From Beverwykella pulmonaria (lineage: Eukaryota > Ascomycota > Dothideomycetes > Pleosporales > Melanommataceae), in contig BCHH01000010.1 in NCBI GenBank assembly GCA_001599595.1, forward strand, positions 927,392 to 991,391: 64,000 nt of DNA, read 5' to 3'. Position 1 is the first letter of the stretch, and every line of letters begins with the position of its first letter. Below are positions 10,121-20,749 of this stretch, one piece after another. Below the pieces are notes generated by a model. The model was not told the DNA's origin. It made no database searches and worked only from the letters and a program-made list of their open reading frames with translations. Made by a program: the position numbers and the translations under genes.

Positions 10121-11218
10121 TCAGAGTCGGGCTTTCTCGGGAGGCGGTGAGGTCGTTATATTGACAGCACCAACCCGTCGGGCCTCTTCGTTTAGTGCAT
10201 GGACTTCGGCTTCGACCAACGGGATTCCATACTTCAAACGGGACTCCTGCATTAACTGCTCCAGCTCCCCTGGAAAGTATATACGGTCAATGCCTGCCAT
10301 GCGGTCGGAGCCTCTTACGCGATGGTACAAGTAGTCCATTCGTTGCTTAAATTCTTCTAGACCCATGAAGAGGTCTGGCTTGATGGCAATGAGAAAGTGG
10401 CCAACGTCTGCAGGCTTCGACGGGTCGTACGGGTTGGTGACATGTCCAGCGAACGCGCTGCCGGATAAGACACCGGAAAAGACGTCCATCATGATGGCTA
10501 GCGCAGAGCCCTTGGGTCCACCCATAGGAAGCATCACGCCTTCCAGTGCTCGCGCCGGGTCGTCTGTCGGCTTGCCGTCCTTATCGAGTGCCCAGTCCTT
10601 GGGTATCTTCTCTCCTCTCCTGAGAGCCTTGTAAATCTTCCCCCGCGCCGCAACGCTTGGTGCCATGTCCACAATAAATGGTCGGCCTTTCCCTGCTGGG
10701 GCTCCACAGGCTATGGGCGAGACGCCCATCAGCTTTGACTTGCCTCCCCAGACGGGAAGAGCCGGAGACGAGTTTGTGAAAACGAGACTCATCATGTTCG
10801 CATCCAGGGCTTGTTGCACCACCCACGCGGACATGCCAAAGTGATTCGAATGTGTCACAGAGACCATACCAATTCCGATCTCCTGGGCCATGCGAATTGC
10901 AGCCGCCATTCCCATGTGCGCCGCGAGGAAGCCAAAGCCGTTATGTCCATCTATTTGCGCTACGGCGGGCGTGATCCGGTGAAGGCTTGGGGAGGCTTTT
11001 GGGTCGAGCACGCCTTGGCGAATGCGTGCCATGTAGCTTGGGATGCGATTCATTCCATGGGTGTCCACGCCGCGGAGATCTGCTTCTACGAGGCATTTGG
11101 CAACGATAGCTGCGTTTTCGGCGGGAACGCCATTGCCAACAAGGACTCCCTTGATGAAGGCCCTGGCGTTAGGAGCAGTAACATGCACCATCCGTTGCTT
11201 GTCAGTCGTCGAGGACAT
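10121..11218 (-). CDS. Malate/L-lactate dehydrogenase (LDH2/MDH2) family oxidoreductase
   Basis: Intronless, 365 residues, normal for the family of NAD(P)H-dependent 2-oxoacid/2-hydroxyacid and imine reductases (includes ureidoglycolate dehydrogenase and piperideine-2-carboxylate reductase). Family landmarks in order: DLRGVDTHGMNRIPSY with the active-site His, IDGHNGFGFLAAHMGM, VTHSNHFGMSAWVV, FTNSSPALPVWGG, the long loop around RGEKIPKDWALD, and GGPKGSALAIMMDVFSGVLSG. The sequence is soluble, without signal peptide, so cytosolic. The actual substrate is not predictable; bacterial relatives act on sulfolactate, ureidoglycolate or 2,3-diketo-L-gulonate. Its 3' end is 670 bp from the start of the sugar transporter on the same strand, and a joint catabolic role is plausible but inferred. 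Confidence 0.9.
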   Translation of the reverse strand: MSSTTDKQRMVHVTAPNARAFIKGVLVGNGVPAENAAIVAKCLVEADLRGVDTHGMNRIPSYMARIRQGVLDPKASPSLHRITPAVAQIDGHNGFGFLAAHMGMAAAIRMAQEIGIGMVSVTHSNHFGMSAWVVQQALDANMMSLVFTNSSPALPVWGGKSKLMGVSPIACGAPAGKGRPFIVDMAPSVAARGKIYKALRRGEKIPKDWALDKDGKPTDDPARALEGVMLPMGGPKGSALAIMMDVFSGVLSGSAFAGHVTNPYDPSKPADVGHFLIAIKPDLFMGLEEFKQRMDYLYHRVRGSDRMAGIDRIYFPGELEQLMQESRLKYGIPLVEAEVHALNEEARRVGAVNITTSPPPEKARL

Positions 11219-11456
11219 GTTGGTGTAGGCTTCGTGTCAATGACCAACGTGAAGATGTAGAGGACAAGTCTGGCTGTGTTCCGTGTTGCTACACTCGCCC
11301 AGGATGGGTCAGTGGGTTGGTATGCTTGAGATGGGGTGAAGCGTTGGGGTTGTGTGTTCCAGAGCAGTCGAGATGTTAGTGTGCGAGAGCGAGAGCCGAG
11401 CAGTGTCACGAGCGTAATCACAAGAAGGCACGAATAAACAGAGATCAATTGGCTTT

Positions 11457-12491
11457 ATGCACCTGGACAGGAAGCTTGCCGTGGAGTCAGACATTGTGCA
11501 TGGCGTCGGTGAGAAGGCCGGCCAGGCGAAGGAGCTGGGCGGTATCTTGATGGCTAAGCGCGTCGGCTTGACGCGTCCAACTCAACCGTGGAACTTCGCG
11601 CCCCCGCTAAACGTCGCCGGATCAGCCGCCTCGACACCAGAACAACACCGCTCCCACGCCCTTTGGATGGATCTCGCACTCGGCTTCGCATTTGCCGGCT
11701 ACCACCTGTGGAAGAATCGCCGGCCAGCACGCATCGACATGGACGAGCCATATCTTCTCAACATCCCCCCCGAGATCAGGCTCATTATCTACGATTTCCT
11801 CTTCGAAGAGCCCAACGAGCCGCAATGGGCATCCTCATGCCTTAGGCCACTGCTTATCTGTCGACTGATATACCAAGAAGCGCACCCACGAGCTTTCGCT
11901 TGCACCAACTTCTACTTCCAAATCAAGGGCGTGGAAGAGCCGTTCTGGAGTCCTAGAATCCTGCGGTTACCCGCCTCAAAGCTAAGCCGCGTGCGAAAGA
12001 TCACCATACTGTGGGATTGCATCCGCTTCTATTCCAAAGACATCTGTCGTTTATTCATCCACCTCTCCTGTGGCCCCCTCAAGCTCGACCAGCTCACCTT
12101 CATCATCAATCACCCACACGCAATCGCCCCGTTCCGCTTCAAATACTCGTCTCTAGTCCCTAGCATTCAGGAATATGGCCGATATGTGATGGAAGAGCTG
12201 CCGCTCTTAGATAACGTAGACAAGATCGTGTTCCCAAGCCCAGGAATCGAGAGCAAACGGAATTTTCAGCACTTGTTCGCGCCAGATAAACCATACTTGA
12301 TGTATAGAGGAAACCCAGCGGTCCCAAACATTGAGTACGTGCCTAAGAAATTGGGGGACTGGCAATATACTGTTGTGAGAGAGGGTAAGGATGTCAGAGA
12401 ATGGAGACTGGAGTTGACACATCCAGGGCCTAGGCTTGAATCATCGGGCATAGAAAACGAGGACTCAGTAGAGCCAGTGAAAGAACGATGA
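11457..12491 (+). CDS. F-box-like / 2EXR-type fungal protein, 344 aa
   Basis: Single exon. The diagnostic part is residues 97-140: LLNIPPEIRLIIYDFLF, then a conserved 'L.ICR.I..EA' stretch (RPLLICRLIYQEAHPRAFA) followed by ..NFYFQ. This is the usual start of a large fungal group of F-box-like/2EXR proteins, often expanded and of unknown role; an adaptor role like that of F-box proteins is conjectural. The rest (LRLPASKLSRVRKITILWDC and on) alternates short hydrophobic strands as in relatives. The first 90 residues look unlike the family, and translation may begin at a later ATG (for example MDLALGFAFAG); the 5' end lies only 238 bp from the divergent oxidoreductase start. The neighbouring broken gene at 12639-13544 belongs to the same group, facing this one. 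Confidence 0.72.
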   Translation: MHLDRKLAVESDIVHGVGEKAGQAKELGGILMAKRVGLTRPTQPWNFAPPLNVAGSAASTPEQHRSHALWMDLALGFAFAGYHLWKNRRPARIDMDEPYLLNIPPEIRLIIYDFLFEEPNEPQWASSCLRPLLICRLIYQEAHPRAFACTNFYFQIKGVEEPFWSPRILRLPASKLSRVRKITILWDCIRFYSKDICRLFIHLSCGPLKLDQLTFIINHPHAIAPFRFKYSSLVPSIQEYGRYVMEELPLLDNVDKIVFPSPGIESKRNFQHLFAPDKPYLMYRGNPAVPNIEYVPKKLGDWQYTVVREGKDVREWRLELTHPGPRLESSGIENEDSVEPVKER

Positions 12492-12638
12492 CCAGCTCGT
12501 GATACCTTACGGATAGACGGCGACGGCCATTGAACAAGCTCCAAGTCTCATGGTTCTTGCTCCACACTGTCACCTCCAGCGCATACTTGAGTAATAGAGG
12601 ACAATCAAGTAATCTTAGTTACAGGACAAAAGTATTCA

Positions 12639-13544
12639 TCAAGTAACAATGTGTCCACTAAAAGGGCCTTTGTAAGGCCCAGGGCGCATGTCAAAGATTG
12701 TATCCGTGTCTCCGTCAACGAAAACGGTGTGTGACCCCGTATGTCCTCTCACCTGCCGCACCCCTGGACCCTGGACCACGTTTTCCAACACTTTTTGCGA
12801 CTCCCTTCGGAGTTCTCGCTCCACCCCAGCGTTGTCTTCATCACCCGATTTCTCCATCACCTTTGCCAACATTGCCTTGCACACCATCCGATACTCGGGA
12901 TTCACCGCTCCCTTGTTCCCTTCCGCACTGACGAACCCGTATACCCATTGTCCAATTGGTCTAATATCGTTGATCCCTGGTTGTATGGCCTTGAACATCG
13001 AGACCAGATGTGAAGCGTTGATCTCGTGAAAGTTCACAATGCGAATCTCATCAAACGTCTCCGTCGCCACCAACGTTCTCATATCCATATCAAACAGCGA
13101 CAACATTGCCTCCATCCATGCCAACGGATTAAAGAATCCTTCCTCATCAACTAACGTTGGCTTCTTCAGATGCAGACCTCGACATCCCTCTACCAACATC
13201 TCCAGAATATGAGAGATGTCCTTGGGTCGTCGAACGCATATTTCGATTTTTGCCATTTCTGCCAAGGGAGGTTGAATGAGTAGACTGATTGAAATCGTAG
13301 ATTTGTGTGTGCAAGGGCCATGGAGTAGCTGTCCGAGTGTACTTGCTTGCATACGAGTATCAGCGCGGCGCAGTGTCGAGGTGCAATCCAATGGTCGGAA
13401 AACACATCTTTATAAATCTGCAAGCGAATCTCGACGGGAATGGAGAGGGGTCGGCTCCATGGGCGGATGATATGGATCGGCTCCGAGATGCGAAAAGTTT
13501 GGGCACGAATGAAGAGCAGTGAGAGGGTTGGTGAGATCCGGCAT
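12639..13544 (-). pseudogene. Frame-broken F-box-like / 2EXR-type gene
   Basis: Recognisable protein is spread over two frames. From the ATG at 13544 one frame reads MPDLTNPLTALHSC...MEPT. The family signature LSIPVEIRLQIYKDVFSD, then ALILVCKQVHSDSYSMALAHTNLRFQSVYSFNL, follows in the next frame. After that the original frame resumes with LAEMAKIEICVRRPKDISHILEMLVEG and stays open to the stop at 12639. One extra base in a CCCC run (about 13456) and one missing base near 13280 explain this. I tried introns at both switches; none joined the frames without deleting family-like sequence. It could be a true pseudogene or hold two assembly errors. The downstream half (about 200 codons) is otherwise undamaged, so the lesions look recent. 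It converges with the intact relative at 11457-12491. Confidence 0.6.
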
Positions 13545-14998
13545 CGCGATCAGCAGCCGTCAGTCCATATGAATTTCTCACAAGACAGCCATCCGTCGTC
13601 AACTTATAGTTGACCTCAAATTCCTCACCAGAAGTTTATATCTGGCAGCTTCTTCCGATGGTCCAATAGAAGTCTGCGACTCCTCGCCTGACCAGCTATC
13701 AATTCTATGCAAAAATTGCTAAAGTTTTCAAGACGAATAGTCCTTGCAACAGAGAGTAATTCACCTTTGGCCACGTTATGAATATCCAAGGCATCTATCG
13801 CGACCTGGAAGGTACTTGCTCCATAAGGGTGGTATGTTAAGAAGGTTGTCACACAGGGCTTGAAAAATTGCCGAATCGCAAGTACGGCTTTTATCCCTTC
13901 AAACTCTATCTATAAAAACCTGCAGGTCCTGTCAGCTGATGCTTCCAGCTCAGGGGCTTGGTACCTAAGATTTCGCGCGGGCGGTTATGGGCCAACGAAT
14001 AGGACGTGCAAGACAGCTAGATACATTCTAATAGGTGCGTTTACAGTCTAAAAACCCAGGTTTTCCTCACAAAAACTCAAGGGTTGAGATTTGATGATCA
14101 TGATGAGCGGCATGGAAGTGTCGATCGTGAGCACGGATGGGGAAGTCGTTGGATATCTGGGGTGAATGAGATTGCGCCTTGCCTTTCCGGGCTAGCGTAG
14201 TATCTTGGATTGCACCTCGAAGACGTCGTCACGACCTTGCTCTCGCGCTATTTTTCAACACTCACTCTTTTTCCTCCTTCATTGTGTATCATTCGCTATC
14301 CGAGAACTTATGTGGATTATTATCAGGGGTTGAGGCGCTCTGACGTGGCTACTTTGTTTCAATGCCCTATCCAAGGCCAGAGCAAGCGAGTGTATGGTCT
14401 TCATATCACATGTCTCAAAGAATTGCACGATGCAATTACCACTTATTCTTATGACCTAAGGCGTACTTTTTTAGAGGTTGTCAACGAAAGTCAAGGTGGT
14501 CACAACTTCAGGTTCGGACAACGATTGTCTCTCATCATATCAATTAACTAGTTCGCGGCTAGAGCGTAATATCTAGTGCTCTTCAGCCTTTCTGAATTTT
14601 CTCTGCCCTAGCCATTTCCGCATTCCTCGTCACGCATAGCGGTTGCTACCCGTCTCTGCCGCATCTCAGCCACTCGGGTTACGCCGTTTCCGTCAGGTAC
14701 CATCCATGTCTTTGGACATTCGGAGGTCACCAGACTCATTCCTTACCCCAATCAGTCATGAAACCGAGGGCTATCACATAGAAGTTGTCCATGAGTAGCG
14801 AGTCTTCTATTTATGTACTGAAGCGCCCTATTAAACACAAGTATTCCAAATCTATGCTCACATTCTTCTCGTGAGACCTCTTTAAGCTTATTCGTCACAA
14901 CCGTCGCCATATTCACGGCACCAATGCGTCAATTATTGCCTAGTATTGATCGCTACATCTCTGTCACTTCCGTCCGTTACACCATTTGAATTGTCGCC
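13545..14998. other. Gene-poor intergenic region
   Basis: About 1.45 kb. Open frames at 13625-13852 (minus) and 14210-14551 (plus, 113 codons) have no recognisable motif. The part next to 14999 should contain the promoter of the MFS gene. Confidence 0.45.
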
Positions 14999-16822
14999 AT
15001 GGGTCCTTCCTTATATACCTGGAGCCCGGCAAGGGGCTCATGCTCGCCATTATCTTCACCATCTTCGGCCACGACGTATCCCAGGCAATCTACCGACATG
15101 CTTCTCGCGCCCAACTCGCGATATGCAGACGTCTTTGACAGTGTACCGATGAGAAAGGAAGAGCAAATTATCACTTGGGATGGTCCTGAGGACCCACAGA
15201 ACCCGTTTGTTTGCACATCAGTTTACACGTCTTATAGCTAACATCAATAGCTTCAACTGGCCTGTCCCTAAAAAATGGAGGGTTACACTTCTTGCGTGCT
15301 TCATGTGAGCTGCCTTGTATTTAACGTTAAGCTTGTATACTTGGCTGACTCGGGACGGCTAGGACATTCGTTATCCAAATCAGTGGCACGGCAATGACCA
15401 GTGCTGCCTCTCAAATCAACGAGAGCTTCCACATCAGCGATGAGCACTTTCCTCACTCGTACTGGCCAATTCTAGCTTGGAACCTGGGGGGTGCTGCAGC
15501 ACCCATGCTTACTTTGCCCTTGATGGAACACCATGGGGTTCGCTGGAGTTATCTTGTGAGTGAAGTGCCACATGCTACCTCTCACTGTTCGTGATTCGGA
15601 CTTCTAAATTTTCAATTCTTCAGTCTATCTATGTGCTCCTCATTATCTTCACCGTACCCCAAGCCGTTGCCCAAGACTTCGCTACGCTCATTACTACACG
15701 CTTTATCACTGGCGGATGTTCAGGTGTACTCGCCAACATTACTAGTGGAATCATCAGCGATATATGGAAAGATGGTACGAGAAAGAGCTTCGCGACTTCT
15801 GTGTACATTTGGTGTTTGCTTGCTGGTCTTAGTATCGGTCCTGTAATAGGAAGTGCAATCGCGAGATTTGCTTCGTGGCGATGGTAAGCCAATAGTTATT
15901 GCTCCTTAGATCATTGTTATTGTGACAACTGACCGGCATCAGGATCTTCATCATCCAAATGATCTTCTACACCACCCTATCCCCAATCCTCCTGCTGTCT
16001 CTCCCTGAAGTCCGGCCCGACGTCCTCCTCACCCGTCGCGCTTATCATATCCGCATCACAACCAGCCAACCCATTTACTCCCGCGCCGAGAAGTCCTCAC
16101 TATCTCTCCGTGAAGTACTAATAGAAACAATCATCCGCCCCTCGAAAATGCTCTGCACAGAAGCTGTAGTCCTTAGCTTCGGCCTCTGGTCCGCATTCTG
16201 CGTCGGCACTGCCTTCGTATTCACACAGAGTATTACACAAGTCTACTCCGAGCTCTACGGGTGGTCGTTCTTTGGGACTGGAATGATACAGGCCGCTATT
16301 GTTATTGGGGAGCTGCTAGGCTTGCTAGCATCGGTGTTTCAGGATAAATACTACTTCGCAAGCGAGGCTTACAATAAAGAAACACCCGGCCGTCCGATCC
16401 CCGAGGCACGTCTCATGCTCAGCATCCCAGGTTCTTTCGTCGGTCTCACAGCGGGCCTATTTGTATTCGCGTGGACCTCGTATCCAAATCTCCATTGGGT
16501 ATTTCCCACCCTAGGCCTTACCGCTGTGGGCTTTGGCATGTTCTGTGTTGTGAGTGCGGTGACCGGGTATATCATGGATGCGTATTCCAAATATGCTGCA
16601 AGTGCAATTGCTGGAGTTGCGTTTTTGGAGAACTTGTTTGCAGCATTCTTGCCGCTGGCTACGCAGAGTATGTATACGAATTTGGGATTCCAGTGGGGGA
16701 GCTGTGTGCTAGGGGGTGTGGCGTTGGTGTTGAGTTTGATCCCACTGGGGCTGCAGGCTTATGGTCCAGTTGTACGGAAGAGGAGCCCCTTTATATCGAA
16801 GGCGGGTCATGATGAGATATAA
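14999..16822 (+). CDS. MFS transporter, DHA1 drug:H+ antiporter / polyamine-type
   Basis: Five exons: 14999-15204, 15251-15304, 15363-15555, 15624-15883, 15943-16822; introns 46, 58, 68 and 59 nt; 530 residues. It begins with a cytosolic tail ending ITWDGPEDPQNPFNWPVPKKWRV, the typical entry of fungal DHA1 exporters (WDGPDDPxNPxNWP). Twelve TM segments follow, with the antiporter motif C-like stretch LSIGPVIGSAIARFASWRWIF in TM5 and the central loop SRAEKSSLSLREVL. Such plasma-membrane proteins export drugs, polyamines or metabolites in exchange for protons; the substrate is unknown. A later in-frame ATG (residue 34) is an alternative start. The 3' end is 75 bp from the 3' end of the Gal80-like gene on the other strand, so the transcripts probably overlap. 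No biosynthetic core enzyme is nearby. Confidence 0.88.
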
Positions 16823-16897
16823 GATTTTCCTTGATAGCATTGGCATGAAGCGCTTACAATCTACCAAAACATTCTTTCTCACCCTTCAGTCCATGAG

Positions 16898-18123
16898 CTA
16901 CAAATAGCTTTCCCTCGTCCCCTTCTCTGCGCTCCGATAAATTGCCTCAATCATCCGATGCCTCACAACCGCATCCTCAAACGTTGTAACACTGTACCCA
17001 TTCTCCAAGCCCACCCCCGCCCACGCATCCCACGCCTTTCCGACATTGAAACTCATATCGCCTTGGTCCCAGTCTCCCGCCTTCTCCACCTCAATCACCT
17101 CAGCCGGCTCCCCCTCCCCAAACGGGTTTCCTTTCTTCGGCACGAACTTGATCGTCGGCTGGATCATCTGTATATGCCCACCAGGTCCTTTCAATTCCGT
17201 CTTCGCGGTTTCTAAAATGAGGGAACCGTCGGTGCCGTTGATCTCCCAGTAGAAGTCCTTCCCATTATGCGACGACCCGCCCGCGTACGTCACATCCACG
17301 ACGCCACCACCAACCAACGTCCCCGTAAATGCGACATAATCATGCGCCGACTTCGCCATCTTTTTAATCTCTTTGAGCTCCTTATCCACAACGCTCACCT
17401 CGGGCCAATGATTCGCGACAGTCGCGCTCAGACTCTGCACTTCGCCGAGGACAAAGCAAAATGCGTCAACGGCATGGCCTAAGGGGATAGTGACTAGATT
17501 GGCGCCGTTGGAGATATCATTCGTGTATGCAAATTCTTGCACGGAGACGGGTCCCGCGATAGCGCCGTACCCATGCATATGCGAATTTAGGACCTTACCC
17601 AGTTTTCCTGCCGCGACCATCTCTTTTGCTTTGAGAATCGTCGGACTCTGGCGCGCTTGGAGACCTACCAAGGTCCTTACTCCTTTCTCCTTAGCTAGCG
17701 CAGTTAATTCTTCCGCGTCTTTGAGATTGCGGCCCAGGGGCCACTCGACGAAGACATCTTTCCCTGCTTCGAGGGCAGGTTTGATGATATCGTAATGACC
17801 GGGCACGTTCACACTGACGGCGACGATTTCGACGGTCGGGTCAGCGACGAGAGAGGCGGCGTTGCCGTGGGTGGTGACACTGCTTAGAGAGTATTTTGAT
17901 GCTGCTGCGTCGGCGGCGGCTTTGGAGCTGTTTTGCAGTGCCGTGATGCTGTAAAAGGGTGTTTTGAGGAGGTAGGGGAGGTGTGAGCGGGAGGCCCATG
18001 AGCTGAGGGGGGAGTGGTCAGTTGATGACGGGGAAAAGGAGGCGTGGAGAGGTATGGGGAAGGGAGGGCATACCCGTTGGCAGAGAGCCCGACGAAGCCG
18101 ATACGTTTTTGGGTTGGGGCCAT
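16898..18123 (-). CDS. Gal80-like Gfo/Idh/MocA family protein, 384 aa
   Basis: Two exons, 18123-18074 and 18002-16898, with a 71-nt intron (GTATGC to CTCAG); the frame stays open further upstream but the ATG at 18123 gives the family start. The N-terminal Rossmann stretch KRIGFVGLSANGSWASRSHLPYL binds NAD(P). The family lysine motif EKP is replaced by EWP (FVEWPLGRNLKDAEEL), just as in yeast Gal80 (FVEWAL), followed by GVRTLVGLQARQSPTILKAKEM and a C-terminal beta-sheet domain ending MIEAIYRSAEKGT. Yeast Gal80 is a repressor of Gal4; most filamentous relatives are uncharacterised and may be oxidoreductases or sensors. Loss of the lysine argues against ordinary dehydrogenase chemistry. It converges with the DHA1 transporter. 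Confidence 0.88.
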
Positions 18124-18910
18124 GGTGTGTGAGGAGGAGCTTTTTGGCCGTGTATAGGTGCGTCTCAAGATATTGGTTCTTTGTGTTTGAGGTGGTATCG
18201 ATGTGATCCCCAAGTGCCTTCATATCCTTTATATTTACAGTTAGTATCTCTCTCCCATGATGATCACACAACCTAAACGAGTATCGTGTCTCCGTCCTCA
18301 CTAACTGATAAATAAGACCCGCTTTTTTCACGCCGCGGACAAAAAACCCCGCACCGCGAAAATCTCGGTTTTGCACAAAAAGAATCAACGCTGACGTCAA
18401 CAGAATTAGCCAAACAATATGTTAAAAGTTCCCTTACTAAGATAAGCAGGACATTTAAGAGTTAGCGCTTATATAGGAGAGCCTCTTAACAGTTTACAAG
18501 CACTCAAGTGCACCCTATGCCTTCACAATTTAAAGATAGTATTGAATACAATAGTATTTATTAAGCAGATCTTGTCGCACGAGACAAGTCTCGCGGCGTT
18601 TCATACTCAATGATTGGTAATTGAGTGAAGATGACCACCTCGTTGCTTAGAAATGGCTTCTGTCCAGCGGACTTTCAGCATCACACTATGTCACCCGACT
18701 GGAATATATCTGTCGGGACTGCCTTGCCGTGTTCAAAACGCTGAAGCAAGCACGAACCCCTGTTTTACACAGCAGCAACAGGAAAGCGAGCTCGTCCTTT
18801 TTTTTAGGGGGAAGGGGGAGGGAGGGGTTGATGGATACCTTACCCCACTGTTCAACCCGTACGCTGGCGCCCAATCATACCTTAAACCATCACTACCACC
18901 ACCAAACAAA
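18124..18910. other. Intergenic region between divergent Gal80-like gene and NmrA-like relic
   Basis: The open frame continuing upstream of 18123 to 18400 on the minus strand lacks protein character. The part from 18400 to 18600 is A/T-rich. A G-rich run lies at 18800-18830. Nothing else is supported. Confidence 0.5.
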
Positions 18911-19174
18911 ATGCAGATCATCCTGATCGTCGGAGCCAAAGGCAACATTGGCGCCTCGGCCACCCACGTCGCTCTGCGCTCCAAACTCCAAACTCCACGT
19001 CCTCGCCATCATGCGCAACCAGGCTTCGGCGGAAAAGCTGTTCCATAATGTAGGAACTCGCGAGGGCAGTACGACTGTAGAGGCAGACATCATGTCTAAT
19101 CTGGGAGTGAAAAAATGTGGTGGAGAAAGTGCGGAAGGGGGAGTTGCCGGCTTTTCAACATGTTTATGCTGCGG
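18911..19174 (+). pseudogene. Broken NmrA-like / NAD(P)-binding Rossmann gene, 5' exon
   Basis: From the ATG at 18911 the frame reads MQIILIVGAKGNIGASATHVALRSK, a glycine-rich dinucleotide-binding start (GAKGNIG) typical of NmrA-like and SDR-like proteins. A perfect 7-bp tandem duplication (CTCCAAA twice, 18979-18992) then shifts the frame; with one copy the protein continues LHVLAIMRNQASAEKLFHN and on to MSNLGVK. A six-A run at 19110-19115 carries one base too many; with five the protein continues NVVEKVRKGELPAFQHVYAAG up to a GTGAGT donor at 19175. Beyond that, possible exon debris reaches about 19400. The two indels break the gene; no other frame rescues it. It was probably a small quinone-reductase-like or NmrA-type oxidoreductase. 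Confidence 0.68.
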
Positions 19175-20749
19175 GTGAGTCTGATATGATAGCGTTTTGG
19201 CTGAAGAGAAGGGTGACTGTGTAATGGGCGGCTGGCGGGTTGTTCGAAACAACGTCCAGTACAGGTGATGAAGGCATTGAAGTTTGCTATTGCGTCCGAA
19301 AAGATCTTGGCCCACCCAGACATCAAAGGTTGCTGCGTGATGGTGTGCCAGAGGGAGGATTTGATGGAGCTAAGTTTCAGGAAGAAGTTGGAGTAGGAGG
19401 CGGGTAGTGTAGTTTGGAGTTGCCATTGTAGCGCAAGTTTGCATACGAGGTGCATAGTGGTATCCTTCGTCGACGGCATTGCATTCATGATTTGGTATTT
19501 CCGCTCCTGTTCCTGTAGCTGGAACATTGTTGTCAATATTGTACTTTTCTATCATGGCCTGTCCCGATGACGGTTATAGGTCATGAACCCTGAATTATTT
19601 AGATCTAACTAAACTCAGTCTCGTTGTATTCAGATTCAGCTCAAGATTGGGGTCTCACAAAAATGTTGAAAAAAAAAAAACAGTCCTTGTTTGTATGAGA
19701 AATAGTATGGTGGTGAGGTTTGCTGGGCATTTGCGGTGCGAGGGTTTTTGTCCGTCGTGGGCCTAGCAACTCCCCTCTTGCTGACAAATATATTTATCCA
19801 CCCATCATGAATTTGACTCCGCAAATGTTCACCTCAGATGGTCCATTCAAAGAGGAGATGACGATTTTGGCGGCAGCATTTCAGGCCGTAAGTGTATGTC
19901 TGATAGTATGCATGGTAATGGAGTGGAAATTGAGATAATGGTTGTCAGACTTTTGGACTGGCACCGAGACAAAGTTGGTACAACTCTAATCGGGCTTTGG
20001 GCTTTCGGGCGAGCCAATTTGTACTTCTGTTTAGTTTTTTTAATCGTAATCTAACGTCCGTCCCTGCGCCACGAGAAACCATGTGTCGCGAGAACCCATC
20101 TATGCTTTATATTGTAACACGGTTGACAACAATTAAGAATTGCAAATAATCTCGGAATAAAGACCTTGCATCCTAAGATTTTTTCCTACACTAATATTGT
20201 CTTTAGAAAAATCCTGCTTGGCTAGTAATACTACAATTCACTGTCAACATGCACAATAGCACTAGTTCGGACAGCCTCGGACCTGCTATAAATTTTAATC
20301 AAGAACTTACAGAGATATAGATAGATATATCAAGATTCTATCCCGAGCACAGTATCTACATAGCTGCACTCTTTGCGTGTCAGTGGTGACCTATAGCCGC
20401 ATCAGGCAGGGTTACAAGCGAGAGACTTACTCCCTGCCTGTACAGAAAAGTCAGAAGTAGACTAGTTGTGCTGATGTCAGAATTTCATAACCCGGCTTTG
20501 GCCACTGGGATGAAGCTAATTTTAAGCATGACTTGCTCAAGCTCGAAGATGCGCGTAACTGACACTCTTGCCCTCGGGTACGCTTATTCTTATAACAGGT
20601 GCTAATTAAGTAAAGATGTAAGATTCTATATGCATGCTCTTACGCTCTATTGCACATTTTATACAGTATTTATTTTCTTCTTTGCCAGCCTACGTGCGAG
20701 CTTTGATGTCTTGCCGGAGTGTATATGCACACCGCTATCTAGTATCTCA
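19175..20749. other. A/T-rich gene-poor region
   Basis: Follows the NmrA-like relic. It may carry decayed downstream exons to about 19400, then A/T-rich DNA with a 12-A run at 19669-19680. I looked for terminal repeats and transposase-like frames and saw none. Confidence 0.45.

Noticed and set aside
18124..18400. N-terminal extension of the Gal80-like frame to about 500 codons
   Set aside because: The frame is open by chance through the intron and leader. A splice from the ATG at 18123 gives the proper Rossmann-fold start KRIGFVGL.
19175..20749. A/T-rich stretch suspected to be a RIP-mutated transposon
   Set aside because: No terminal repeats, target-site duplications or transposase/reverse-transcriptase frames could be seen; composition alone is not enough.
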